A stretch of 64,000 bases of DNA from Rhodanobacter panaciterrae (GTDB lineage Bacteria > Pseudomonadota > Gammaproteobacteria > Xanthomonadales > Rhodanobacteraceae). The stretch lies in assembly GCF_014651895.1 (NCBI RefSeq), contig NZ_BMXT01000002.1, forward strand, positions 310,001 through 374,000, read 5' to 3'. This document shows, in pieces, positions 27,475-36,088 of this stretch. The notes beneath the pieces were generated by a model. That model was not told where the DNA came from, searched no databases, and worked only from the letters and a program-made list of their open reading frames with translations. Numbering within the stretch: position 1 is the first letter of the stretch; every line of letters begins with the position of its first letter. The position numbers and the translations under genes were made by a program.

Positions 27475-28571
27475 CAGGATTCGATCCTTTCCAGCCCACG
27501 GATCTCGCGGATGCCCAGGCCGGGCGCATCCGTCACCGAGATTTCCGATTCGTTGAAGATCACCCCGCCGTCGACCGGATTGAACAGGCACAACGAGGGG
27601 CCGTCGAGGTCGATCTTGGTGATCACGTTCGACTTGGCCACCGCCACGTGCACCGCGGCGGCCACGCTGATGCTGGTCTCCAGCATGCAGCCGATCATGC
27701 ACTCGATGCCGTGCATCGCCGCGATGTCGGCGATGTGGATCGCGTTGGAGATGCCGCCGGTCTTCATCAGCTTGATGTTGATGATGTCGGCCGCGCGCAT
27801 GCGGATCAGCTCGATCACTTCCATCGGGCCGAACACGCTCTCGTCGGCCATTACCGGCGTGTGCACGCGCTCGGTGACATAGCGCATGCCGGCCAGGTCG
27901 CGCGCCTTCACCGGCTGCTCGATCAGCTCCAGCTTGATGCCGGCTTCCTCCAGCGTCTGCAGCGCGTACACCGCCTGCTTCGCGGTCCAGCCCTGGTTCG
28001 CGTCCAGCCGCAGCAGCGCGCGCCCTTCCACCGCCGCATAGATCGCCTTGACCCGCTCGATGTCGACGCCGATGTCCTTGCCGACCTTGATCTTCAGCGA
28101 CTCGAAACCGCGCTCCACCGCGGAGACCGAGTCGGCCACCATCTTGTCGATGTAGTCGACGCTGATGGTGATGTCGGTGGTGATCACCGGGTCGCCGCCG
28201 CCGAGCAGCTTGTACAGCGGCGCGTTGTAGAGCTGGCCCCACAGATCGTAGATCGCGATCTCTACCGCCGCTTTGGCGCTGGTGTTCTTCTCCATCGCAC
28301 TCTGGATCAGCTGGGTGAGATGGTTGAGCTCGGCGATCTCCTGGCCGATCAGCCGCGGCGAAATGTAGTGCCGGATCGCGTCAATGATCGAGCCGTGGGT
28401 GTCGCCGGTAATCACCGCGGTGGCCGGCGCCTCGCCGTAACCGACGTGGCCGCTGTCGGTGTGCACCATCACCACGATGTCCTCGACCGTGTTGACCGTG
28501 CGCAGCGCGGTCTTGAACGGCGTCTTCAGCGGTACCCGCAGCATGCCGAACTGGATGTCGGTGATTTTCAT
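27474..28571 (-). CDS. Dipeptide epimerase (L-Ala-D/L-Glu epimerase type), enolase superfamily
   Basis: 365 residues, like Bacillus YkfB (366). The muconate-lactonising subgroup residues are all visible: KIKVG (catalytic Lys pair), RLDANQGW (Asp ligand), IEQPV (Glu ligand), MADES (Asp ligand), IKLMKTGG (second catalytic Lys) and KIDLDG. The last, a D-x-D motif, is the one that binds the dipeptide amino group in L-Ala-D/L-Glu epimerases. It would convert L-Ala-D-Glu from peptidoglycan to L-Ala-L-Glu for ordinary peptidases. Coupled to the RpiR regulator and downstream of an NlpC/P60 peptidase, as expected for stem-peptide use. Confidence 0.9.
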   Translation of the reverse strand: MKITDIQFGMLRVPLKTPFKTALRTVNTVEDIVVMVHTDSGHVGYGEAPATAVITGDTHGSIIDAIRHYISPRLIGQEIAELNHLTQLIQSAMEKNTSAKAAVEIAIYDLWGQLYNAPLYKLLGGGDPVITTDITISVDYIDKMVADSVSAVERGFESLKIKVGKDIGVDIERVKAIYAAVEGRALLRLDANQGWTAKQAVYALQTLEEAGIKLELIEQPVKARDLAGMRYVTERVHTPVMADESVFGPMEVIELIRMRAADIINIKLMKTGGISNAIHIADIAAMHGIECMIGCMLETSISVAAAVHVAVAKSNVITKIDLDGPSLCLFNPVDGGVIFNESEISVTDAPGLGIREIRGLERIES

Positions 28572-28631
28572 GGCATAGCCTTCATGGAATCCGTGTCCTC
28601 GTTTTCTTCTTTGATGCAATCGGCGACAGGT

Positions 28632-30035
28632 TCAGCGACGAATCCGCACGATGCTGGTCATTCGGTCGACAAAGGTCTGGTGATCGTTGAACAGCATCGG
28701 TAGCAACGGTGTCACCGACACTGCATTGAGCTTGATCTCCGCGATACTGCCGTCGGCCTTGCGGTAACTCATGCCGCCGACGTCATGGATCACGTAGGGT
28801 TGGCCGTCGCGCTGACCGATCACCAGCATCACGTGCCCGGGGATGTAGACCAGGTCGCCGACCTGCAATGCATGCGCAGCCTTGATGCGCGCCTCGCGGC
28901 TGTCCTTGTCGGTGAACAGGCGATGTTCCAGCGCCGGACTGATCGACTGCTTGCTGGTGTCGCGCGGCATCTCTACACCCATGCTGCGGTACACGTCGGA
29001 GACGAAACCGCTGCAATCGCGCCCGTCGTACGAGTGGCCCCAGCCGTACCGCTCACCGAGGAACTTGAACGCCTGGCCGATGATGTTGGCCGGCGTCAGC
29101 GGCAGGTAGTCGTCCGCCGTATCGGTGTTCTTCTGCAGCAGCGCCGGGCTGAACTGCAGCTTGCCGTCGGCGTCGCGCAGCGGCAGTTGCAACGTATACG
29201 CGGCATACGGCGTCTGCCCGTTGACCGGCTGGTCTGCCGGCAGATCGGTCTGCAGCGGTACGCGCGTGCTCATATCGAGCTGCAGCTGCGAGACGCCGGG
29301 CACCTCGCGCGTGAACACGGTGCGTACGCTGGCACCGGTGATCACCCGATACGGTGTCTTGTCGGCATAACCGAAGACCTGTGCGGCGCTGCCTTCTGCC
29401 ACGTTCTCCTTTTCAGTCCAAGCGGCATAGCGCGGGCTCACCACGAACAGCCAATGGCCGTCGCGGCTGGCATGCACGATCGCCACCGGCACGCCGGGAA
29501 ACTCGGCGGTTTCCTGGAAGCGGTCGATGTCGGTATCGCCCTTCGAACTGAACACGCGCAGGTTGGTGGGGAAAGCGCGGAACGACGCACGCTTTACCAC
29601 CAGGCCGTAACGCGTGCCCTGCTGCGCCGGAATGTCGGACAGTGCGAGATTGTCGACCAGCGCATCCAGCGTGGCGGCGGCCACGGGTTGGCCGTCGACG
29701 TCATACAGCTGCCGCGCGGGTCGCTCGGACAACGCGTTGATCCAGCCGGCCACCTGCTCGCGCGTCAACGTCGTCGGCAACGCGCGCAGATCATGCATCG
29801 ACGGATCGGTTTTCAGCAGCGCCGTGTTCTCTGCCTCGATCTGTGCGCGGCTGAGGATCACCCGGTCTGGCTGCTTCTGCAGGCCGACCCAGTACGCCGG
29901 CGTGAGCTGCGCATCGCCCACGCCCATCACGCCCGACGGCGGGATCGCGCTGGTGGCGACGTTGTCGCGCGCATGCAGCGGCGCCACGACAAGGCCGAGG
30001 ATGAACAGCGTGGCGAGAGAAAGAGGAAGTCGCAT
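28632..30035 (-). CDS. Exported NlpC/P60 (C40) peptidase with N-terminal stabilising/SH3-like domains
   Basis: About 467 residues with a signal peptide (ATLFILGLVVAPLHA). The N-terminal helical region and two SH3-like segments (about 130-300) match the N_NLPC_P60/SH3_6/SH3_7 architecture. The catalytic domain (about 330-460) has Cys in DGRDCSGFVSDVYRS, His in IPGHVMLVIG and His in VIHDVGG. Relatives such as YkfC cut gamma-D-Glu-meso-DAP bonds, releasing L-Ala-D-Glu, the substrate of the epimerase encoded next. The second ATG (30035) has better RBS spacing than the one at 30041. Confidence 0.87.
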   Translation of the reverse strand: MRLPLSLATLFILGLVVAPLHARDNVATSAIPPSGVMGVGDAQLTPAYWVGLQKQPDRVILSRAQIEAENTALLKTDPSMHDLRALPTTLTREQVAGWINALSERPARQLYDVDGQPVAAATLDALVDNLALSDIPAQQGTRYGLVVKRASFRAFPTNLRVFSSKGDTDIDRFQETAEFPGVPVAIVHASRDGHWLFVVSPRYAAWTEKENVAEGSAAQVFGYADKTPYRVITGASVRTVFTREVPGVSQLQLDMSTRVPLQTDLPADQPVNGQTPYAAYTLQLPLRDADGKLQFSPALLQKNTDTADDYLPLTPANIIGQAFKFLGERYGWGHSYDGRDCSGFVSDVYRSMGVEMPRDTSKQSISPALEHRLFTDKDSREARIKAAHALQVGDLVYIPGHVMLVIGQRDGQPYVIHDVGGMSYRKADGSIAEIKLNAVSVTPLLPMLFNDHQTFVDRMTSIVRIRR

Positions 30036-30060
30036 GATCATGCTCCTGAGTAGAACCCGC

Positions 30061-31212
30061 TCATGGCCCGGCCAGCGCCGACATCACGGTGGCCACCAGC
30101 AGGCCAAAGCCGGTACCGAGAATGTAACCGAGCAGTGCCAGCAACACGCCCACCGGGACCAAGGCGCGCGAGTAGCTCGCCGCCAGCACCGGTGTGGCCG
30201 CCACGCCGCCGACCAGCGCAAGCGAGGAAATCCCGCACAGATAAAGATCGAAACGGAAAAGCTTGGCGAAGCCGATCAGCAGTACTGCGTGGATCGCGAT
30301 GATGGTGACGCCGCACAGCAGATACAGTGGCGCCGCGGCGATCCCGGCGAAGTTGCTTTGCGAAGCGAGCACCGCCACCACGCTGATCAGCATGGCGCTG
30401 GAAATGGTGCCGGCACCGGGGAATCGCGCCAGCGGCGTATGCGCCACCACCAGTCCCGCCGCAGTGGCGAGCAGGATCGTCCAGGTGGTGCCGCTGACCA
30501 TGCTCCCCACCGGCAGCCAGCCCGACAACCAACCCGACAACGCCGCCACCGCCAGTGCCATGCCCAGCCACAGCAGCACGCTGTCGTACGTGGTCGGGCC
30601 GCTCACCGGCGTCTCGGCCACCTCCATGTCGCCGCTGGATTTGGCTTTCGTCCAGCGGTTGAACCCCACCGCGAGCCGCGCCACCGAGAACAGCACCACC
30701 ACCCACATCGAGTAGCACAGCGCATCGGTGAGCAGCGACATCGCCAGATAATGGTCAGACATGCCGATCGCCTGCTTCACCGCGATCATGTTGGCGGTGC
30801 CGCCCATCCAGCTGCCCGACAGTGCGGCCAGCGGTTGCCACGCATCGCCCGGCAGCCAGCGGTGATAGAGCAGAAAGGTGGCGATGAAGGCGACGAACAA
30901 GGCGATGGTCGCGCACACAAACACCGCCAGCACACGCGGTCCCAATCGCCAGATCGCGCGCAGGTCGCAGTTGATCATCAGCAGGAACAGCAGCGCCGGC
31001 ACCATGTGCGTGGTGAGCATCGATTGCGCGGTGCGGATTTCGTTGTTGACTCGCCACAGGCCCGACACCGCCAGCGCGGTGACGAACAGATAGGTGAGCA
31101 CGATCGGCGGCAGCACATTGAAAATCCGCCAGTTGAATCGCCGCTCCACCGCGGGAAACAGCCCGGCGGCCAACAACATCACCGCCAGATAAGGCCAGAC
31201 CGTGTGGATCAT
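30061..31212 (-). CDS. DUF819 (YjcL-like) membrane protein
   Basis: A 383-residue integral membrane protein with about ten hydrophobic helices. DUF819 hallmarks include the ALSGSWMGGTANMIAVKQA block (about 145-165) and a repeat-like glycine-rich GISSLALVGGVAATPVLAASY near the C-terminus. The start ATG at 31212 has an AAGGGG ribosome site. It is the first gene of the leftward set. The family's substrate is unknown; DUF819 genes often accompany dipeptide epimerase genes, so peptide or amino acid transport is a fair inference. Confidence 0.83.
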   Translation of the reverse strand: MIHTVWPYLAVMLLAAGLFPAVERRFNWRIFNVLPPIVLTYLFVTALAVSGLWRVNNEIRTAQSMLTTHMVPALLFLLMINCDLRAIWRLGPRVLAVFVCATIALFVAFIATFLLYHRWLPGDAWQPLAALSGSWMGGTANMIAVKQAIGMSDHYLAMSLLTDALCYSMWVVVLFSVARLAVGFNRWTKAKSSGDMEVAETPVSGPTTYDSVLLWLGMALAVAALSGWLSGWLPVGSMVSGTTWTILLATAAGLVVAHTPLARFPGAGTISSAMLISVVAVLASQSNFAGIAAAPLYLLCGVTIIAIHAVLLIGFAKLFRFDLYLCGISSLALVGGVAATPVLAASYSRALVPVGVLLALLGYILGTGFGLLVATVMSALAGP

Positions 31213-31358
31213 TGCATCCCCTTGTGGGTGGTTCGCAGGCCGGCACAAATCTTGAGGTTTATGCCATTAGGAATAGATGATTCTTTTACAGTTCAATTGA
31301 AGCATAAATTATTGACCGGCATTTGCAAGCGTGTTACACAGCGGTTTCAGGGGATTCG
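31213..31358. promoter_or_regulatory. Shared divergent promoter/operator region of the peptidoglycan-peptide cluster
   Basis: These 146 AT-rich bases separate the leftward and rightward gene sets. On the plus strand TTGACC (31312-31317), a 17-base spacer and TACACA (31335-31340) form a good sigma70 promoter just before the transglutaminase gene. On the minus strand TTGAAC and TATTCC lie 15 bases apart. A short inverted repeat GAAT-AGATG-ATTC (31271-31283) lies between them and is a candidate operator for the RpiR regulator. Operator assignment is a guess. Confidence 0.55.
31312..31340 (+). promoter_or_regulatory. Sigma70-type promoter for the rightward genes
   Basis: -35 TTGACC and -10 TACACA are separated by exactly 17 bases. 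The predicted transcription start is near 31347, about 12 bases before the ATG, leaving a very short leader containing the AGGGG ribosome site. Confidence 0.6.
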
Positions 31359-32900
31359 ATGTGGGGATGCTGGTCGATGGATACGTTGTTACCTGTCGCA
31401 CTGAAAATACGCCGCCGCAAGCACGGCTTGCGCACCGTCGTGGTCGTGCTCGCCCTGCTGCTGGCCACTCCACTGGCGGTTGCCGGTACCGCCAGCAATC
31501 CACCGCTCACCCCCATCATCGCCCAGATCGACGCCGGCCACTTCCAGGCCGCCGATACAGCGATCACCGATGCGTTGGCACAAGCAGGCCTGTCCGCCGA
31601 GACCAGAACCGCGCTCGCATTCCAGCGCGAGCGCATGCGCCGCATCCTGCTCGACTTCACGCTCAGCGCCGATGACGTCAAGACGCGCGTGCGCAAGGAA
31701 ATTCCCGACCTGAGCGATGTCGAGTTCGCGAAGTGGAACGCGGCCGGCCTGTTCGAGCATCAGGTGATCGATGGCAGGACGCTCTACTTCAAGCGCTCGC
31801 CCGGCAACCTGTTCCGCCTCAGCCCGGAAGCGGTGGCGCGGCGCGCAGTGCAAACGCCGATCACCGACGGCCCGATGGCATCGTTGAACGGCCATCAGCG
31901 CGCGATCTACCACGCGGCACTGACCGGCCATCGCAGCAGCGTGCTGCCGCAGCGTGTACGCATGACTCAGACGCTCACCGTCAACGCCGATGCGGTGCCC
32001 GCCGGCGAAACCGTGCGCGCGTGGATTCCCTATCCGCAGGCGGTGCCGGGTCAGCAGGAAGACATCCGCTATGTCGGCAGTGTGCCGGCGCAGCATCAAA
32101 TCGCGCCCGCATCGACGATGCAGCGCACCGTGTATCTGGAGAAACCCGCAGTAGCCGGCCAGAAGACCGTGTTCTCGGTCACCTACGAGCTGACCCTGTT
32201 CGCGCAATACCACGCGCTCGATCCGGACAAGGTCACGGCGGAGAACATCACGCCGGAACTGGCGCCCTTCGTGGCCGAGCGCGCGCCACACATCGTGTTC
32301 ACTGATGCGATGCGCGCGTTCTCGCGCAAGGTCGTCGGCGACGAGAAGAACCCTTACCGCATCGCGCAGAAACTGTTCGCCGCGGTCGACCAGATTCCGT
32401 GGGCCGGTGCGCGCGAGTACTCGACGATCTCCAACATCAGCGACTACGCGCTGCACGCCGGCCACGCCGACTGCGGCCAGCAGACCCTGCTGCTGATGAC
32501 CCTGCTGCGGCTCAACGGCATTCCCACCCGCTGGCAGTCCGGCATGGTGTTCTCCAACGACGGCACCGACTACAGCAACATCCACGACTGGGGCTACCTG
32601 TACCTGGCGCCCTACGGCTGGGTACCGATGGACGTCACCACCGGTCGGCTGCATCCGGGCCCGGCTGACGACAAGGCGCTGGAGTGGTTCTACCTCGGCG
32701 GCCTGGACAACTACCGCATCGCCTTCAACAACGACTTCGGGCGCCACTTCATGCCGCCCAAGCGGCAGTTCCGTTCCGACGACGTGGATTCACAGCGCGG
32801 CGAGGCCGAGTGGAAGGGCGGCAACCTCTACTTCGACCAGACGGACTACGACTTCAAGTGGCAGGTCCTGCCAGCGGCGCAGGGACCTCGCAGCAAGTAA
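31359..32900 (+). CDS. Exported transglutaminase-fold (cysteine peptidase-like) protein
   Basis: 513 residues with a hydrophobic signal segment (about 27-42, TVVVVLALLLATPLAVAG) after a basic stretch. The C-terminal transglutaminase core has the Cys-His-Asp triad: HADCGQQTLLLMTLLRLNGIP, NIHDWGYLYL and WVPMDVT. Such bacterial proteins are usually peptidases or amidases rather than cross-linkers. The ATG at 31359 is preferred because AGGGG lies 8 bases upstream; an ATG at 31377 also fits. As the first gene of the rightward set it may act on peptidoglycan peptides. Its substrate is unknown. Confidence 0.82.
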   Translation: MWGCWSMDTLLPVALKIRRRKHGLRTVVVVLALLLATPLAVAGTASNPPLTPIIAQIDAGHFQAADTAITDALAQAGLSAETRTALAFQRERMRRILLDFTLSADDVKTRVRKEIPDLSDVEFAKWNAAGLFEHQVIDGRTLYFKRSPGNLFRLSPEAVARRAVQTPITDGPMASLNGHQRAIYHAALTGHRSSVLPQRVRMTQTLTVNADAVPAGETVRAWIPYPQAVPGQQEDIRYVGSVPAQHQIAPASTMQRTVYLEKPAVAGQKTVFSVTYELTLFAQYHALDPDKVTAENITPELAPFVAERAPHIVFTDAMRAFSRKVVGDEKNPYRIAQKLFAAVDQIPWAGAREYSTISNISDYALHAGHADCGQQTLLLMTLLRLNGIPTRWQSGMVFSNDGTDYSNIHDWGYLYLAPYGWVPMDVTTGRLHPGPADDKALEWFYLGGLDNYRIAFNNDFGRHFMPPKRQFRSDDVDSQRGEAEWKGGNLYFDQTDYDFKWQVLPAAQGPRSK

Positions 32901-32953
32901 TCAGCGGCTTTCACAAACATGGCATCGACGGCGTCGATGGGGGAGATCGGGAG

Positions 32954-35900
32954 ATGGGAAACACTCGGACATTGCGCAGGAGCGCACTTTGCATGGCGCT
33001 GGGCCTCGGCCTTGCATCGCTGGCGGTGCCGACGGCATTCGCAGGCAACACGGATGGCTCGGTGGTAGGTCACACGCAGGCCAATGCGGTCGTCACGGTC
33101 ACCAGTCCTTCCACCGGTCTGACCCGAACCATCACGGCGGACGGCAACGGCAACTACCGCTTCCCCTTCCTGCCGGTCGGCGACTACCTGCTCACGGTGA
33201 ACAGCAATGGCAACGCCGTCGGCCAGTCGCGCCATGTCACTGTCACCCTGGGCAATGCCACCACGGTCGACGTGGGCTCGAACGCCAATGCCACCGAACT
33301 CTCGTCGATCAACGTCACCAGCAATGCACTGCCGGTCATCGATGTGACCTCTACCGAATCCGCCACCAATATCTCCCGCGAAACGCTGACGCGCCTGCCG
33401 GTGGAACAGAGCGTGGCCTCGGTGGCGCTGCTGGCTCCCGGCGTGGTCAAGGGCAATGCCGGTTTCGGTGGCATTTCGTTCGGCGGCTCGTCGATCGCCG
33501 AGAACGCCTTCTATGTCAACGGACTCAACGTCACGGACTTCTACAACCGCAACGGTTTCTCCGAAGCACCGTTCGATTTTTACCAGGAATTCCAGGTCAA
33601 GACCGGCGGCTACTCGGTGGAGTTCGGCCGCACCACCGGCGGCGTGGTGAATGCCGTGGCACGTTCGGGCACGAACGAATTCAAGTTCGGCACCACCATC
33701 ACGATGGAGCCGGGCAACTGGCATTCCGCTGCCAAGGATCGCTACAACGCCGACGGCAGTCGCTACATCACCGCCAGCCGCGACCAGGATTCGCTGGTGA
33801 AGACCAACGTCTGGGCGGCCGGTCCCATCATCAAGGACAAGCTGTTCTTCTTCGCCATGTATGAGGCGCGCGGCAGCGAACCGCACAACACCGACAATCT
33901 CGGCAAAACCATCACCTACAACAATGCAGACAATAATTTCTGGGGCACCACCATCAACTGGAACGTCACCGACAGCAACACGCTGTCCCTGATGGCCTTT
34001 TCGGACAAGACCAAGAACGTCGGCGACGTCTACGGCTACGACTACGACACCCATACGGTCGGCCCCCGCTCCAACATCATCAATAGCGACACCGGCGGAC
34101 GCAACTGGGCGCTCACCTGGAGCAGCTACCTGACCAACGACCTCTCGATGAAGTTGATGTACGGCCAGAACCAGCGCGATGCGAATACGCAATCCCAGCT
34201 CGACGTGCAATGCAATGTGGTTGCCGGAACCACGGGGTTCCTGAACATCCACGATCCGGGCGTGGCGCTCGGTTGCACCAACAGCTCGACCGTCTATGCC
34301 CGCACCGACAAACGCACGCAGTACCGTGCGGACTTCGAATGGACGCTTGGCAGCAACCTGCTGCGCTTCGGCTACGACCACGAAAAGAACGTATCCGACT
34401 ACGCACGCCATTACACCGGCCCCGGCGAGTACTACTACAACCTCTATGCAACATCGCCCGGCAGCACCATTCCGAACGGCGGCGTGGTTCCTCCGGGCTA
34501 CGATGCCTACGTACGTGCACGACGTTACGAGATCGCCGGCACCTTTCCCACCATCAACTCGGCGTTCTACGTCGAAGACAACTGGTCGATCACGCCGAAT
34601 TTCGTGTTGAACGCCGGCATCCGCAACGACAGTTTCAACAACGAGGACGCATCCGGCCGCAGCTACATCAAGATCAGCAAGCAGATCGCACCCCGCCTGG
34701 GATTTTCGTGGGACGTGAAGGGCGATGCCAGCATGAAGGTGTTCGGCAACCTTGGCCGTTACTACCTGCCAGTGGCCAATGTGATCAACATCAAGCAGGC
34801 AGGCGGCCTGCTTGATGAAAGGACTTACTACGGCTTCGCCGGTTGGGATATCCAGACGCTCAACGGCCTGACCTATGCCGTGCCGAAGCTCGGCGCACAA
34901 ATCGGCCCGGTGGACGACTCCCAGGGCAACGGCACCGTCGGCGACCTGCGTTCCGAAGTGGATAAGAACATGGACCCGGTCTACCAGGACGAGGCGATCC
35001 TCGGCTTCCAGCAATTGATCAACAACAATTGGTCGTGGGGCGTGCGCGGCATCTATCGCCGCCTGCACAATGCGATCGACGACATGGAGATCAGCGCCAC
35101 ACCGAAATGCGGCGGCGACGGCTACATCGGCTGGGTGATGGCGAATCCCGGCAAGAAGGTGACCGTCTGGGGCGACACCAATTGCGACGGCACCCCGGAT
35201 GGCTATCTCACCATCGATACCTCCAAATACGGTTGGGCGATGTACGACTCCGACGGCAACTACCTGGGCCAGCGCGGATGGGTCAAGCCCAAGCGCACCT
35301 ACGAGGCGATCGAACTGCAACTCGACAAGGCCTGGGACGACAAGTGGTCGTTCAATGCGTCGTATACGGCCGCGTGGAATCGCGGCAACGCGGAGGGCCC
35401 GGTCAACTCCGACACCGACTTCGACGATACCGGCCGCACGGAAAACTTCGACGACCCCTACGTCAACCTGAGCAATGGCTTCCTGCCCAATGACCGGCGT
35501 CACCAACTCAAGCTGCGCGGCACCTATGCGCTCAGCAAGAACTGGCAAGTAGGCGCCAATGTGGAGGTCAATTCCGGCGGTCCGATCACCGGCTATGGCG
35601 TCGGCAATCCCTACGACGCGACCAACTACCACAGCTATTTCATCTGCGTGGACAAATGCGGCTCGATCCCTGGGCAGTTCGACACGAACGGAGACCCTGT
35701 GCAGTATCCCTCCGAGGATCGCGTGTACAAGTCCTCCCCGCGTGGCAACTATGGCAGGCTGCCGTGGACTTACACCCTCGACGCCAACATCACCTACGTA
35801 CTGCCCTACGACGGCGGCAAGATGCGTGTGAAGCTCACCGCATTCAACCTGCTCAACCAGCAGCGCACGGTGCAGGTGGATCAGGATCTGCAGACGGATA

Positions 35901-35989
35901 TCTCACCGCAGACCAATTCCACGTTCCGGCAGCCGATCGGTTTCCAGGCGCCGCGTTATGTGCAGCTTTCCTTCTCCGCCGATTTCTGA
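32954..35989 (+). CDS. TonB-dependent receptor with N-terminal carboxypeptidase-regulatory domain (Oar-like)
   Basis: A 1011-residue outer-membrane receptor. A signal peptide ends near AFAGN (about 30). A CarboxypepD_reg-like beta-sandwich follows (about 32-105, GLTRTITADGNGNYRFPFLPVG), then a plug domain (about 115-250, NAFYVNGLNVTDFYNRNG) and a long beta-barrel ending in the terminal phenylalanine of YVQLSFSADF. A GGGAG ribosome site precedes the ATG. It is the natural outer-membrane importer for this locus, so stem peptides or muropeptides are the proposed substrate. A strong terminator follows. Confidence 0.9.
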   Translation: MGNTRTLRRSALCMALGLGLASLAVPTAFAGNTDGSVVGHTQANAVVTVTSPSTGLTRTITADGNGNYRFPFLPVGDYLLTVNSNGNAVGQSRHVTVTLGNATTVDVGSNANATELSSINVTSNALPVIDVTSTESATNISRETLTRLPVEQSVASVALLAPGVVKGNAGFGGISFGGSSIAENAFYVNGLNVTDFYNRNGFSEAPFDFYQEFQVKTGGYSVEFGRTTGGVVNAVARSGTNEFKFGTTITMEPGNWHSAAKDRYNADGSRYITASRDQDSLVKTNVWAAGPIIKDKLFFFAMYEARGSEPHNTDNLGKTITYNNADNNFWGTTINWNVTDSNTLSLMAFSDKTKNVGDVYGYDYDTHTVGPRSNIINSDTGGRNWALTWSSYLTNDLSMKLMYGQNQRDANTQSQLDVQCNVVAGTTGFLNIHDPGVALGCTNSSTVYARTDKRTQYRADFEWTLGSNLLRFGYDHEKNVSDYARHYTGPGEYYYNLYATSPGSTIPNGGVVPPGYDAYVRARRYEIAGTFPTINSAFYVEDNWSITPNFVLNAGIRNDSFNNEDASGRSYIKISKQIAPRLGFSWDVKGDASMKVFGNLGRYYLPVANVINIKQAGGLLDERTYYGFAGWDIQTLNGLTYAVPKLGAQIGPVDDSQGNGTVGDLRSEVDKNMDPVYQDEAILGFQQLINNNWSWGVRGIYRRLHNAIDDMEISATPKCGGDGYIGWVMANPGKKVTVWGDTNCDGTPDGYLTIDTSKYGWAMYDSDGNYLGQRGWVKPKRTYEAIELQLDKAWDDKWSFNASYTAAWNRGNAEGPVNSDTDFDDTGRTENFDDPYVNLSNGFLPNDRRHQLKLRGTYALSKNWQVGANVEVNSGGPITGYGVGNPYDATNYHSYFICVDKCGSIPGQFDTNGDPVQYPSEDRVYKSSPRGNYGRLPWTYTLDANITYVLPYDGGKMRVKLTAFNLLNQQRTVQVDQDLQTDISPQTNSTFRQPIGFQAPRYVQLSFSADF

Positions 35990-36002
35990 CGACTCCCCGG
36001 CC

Positions 36003-36034
36003 CACGACCCGCGTTTTGCGGGTCGTGCTTTTTT
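36003..36034 (+). terminator. Rho-independent terminator after the TonB receptor gene
   Basis: CACGACCCGC (36003-36012) and GCGGGTCGTG (36018-36027) form a perfect 10-bp stem with a GTTTT loop, followed by CTTTTTTC. lysA downstream may therefore need its own promoter or read-through. Confidence 0.9.
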
Positions 36035-36088
36035 CGAGACCCGCGCTGCCTTCGCCTGACTAAACGTGACGCACCTTCCGTGGCTTTC

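Noticed and set aside
32846..35632. 928-codon minus-strand frame opposite the TonB receptor gene
   Set aside because: It has no recognisable motifs and a valine/histidine/arginine-rich composition typical of codon-bias shadows; the plus-strand receptor has full domain order.
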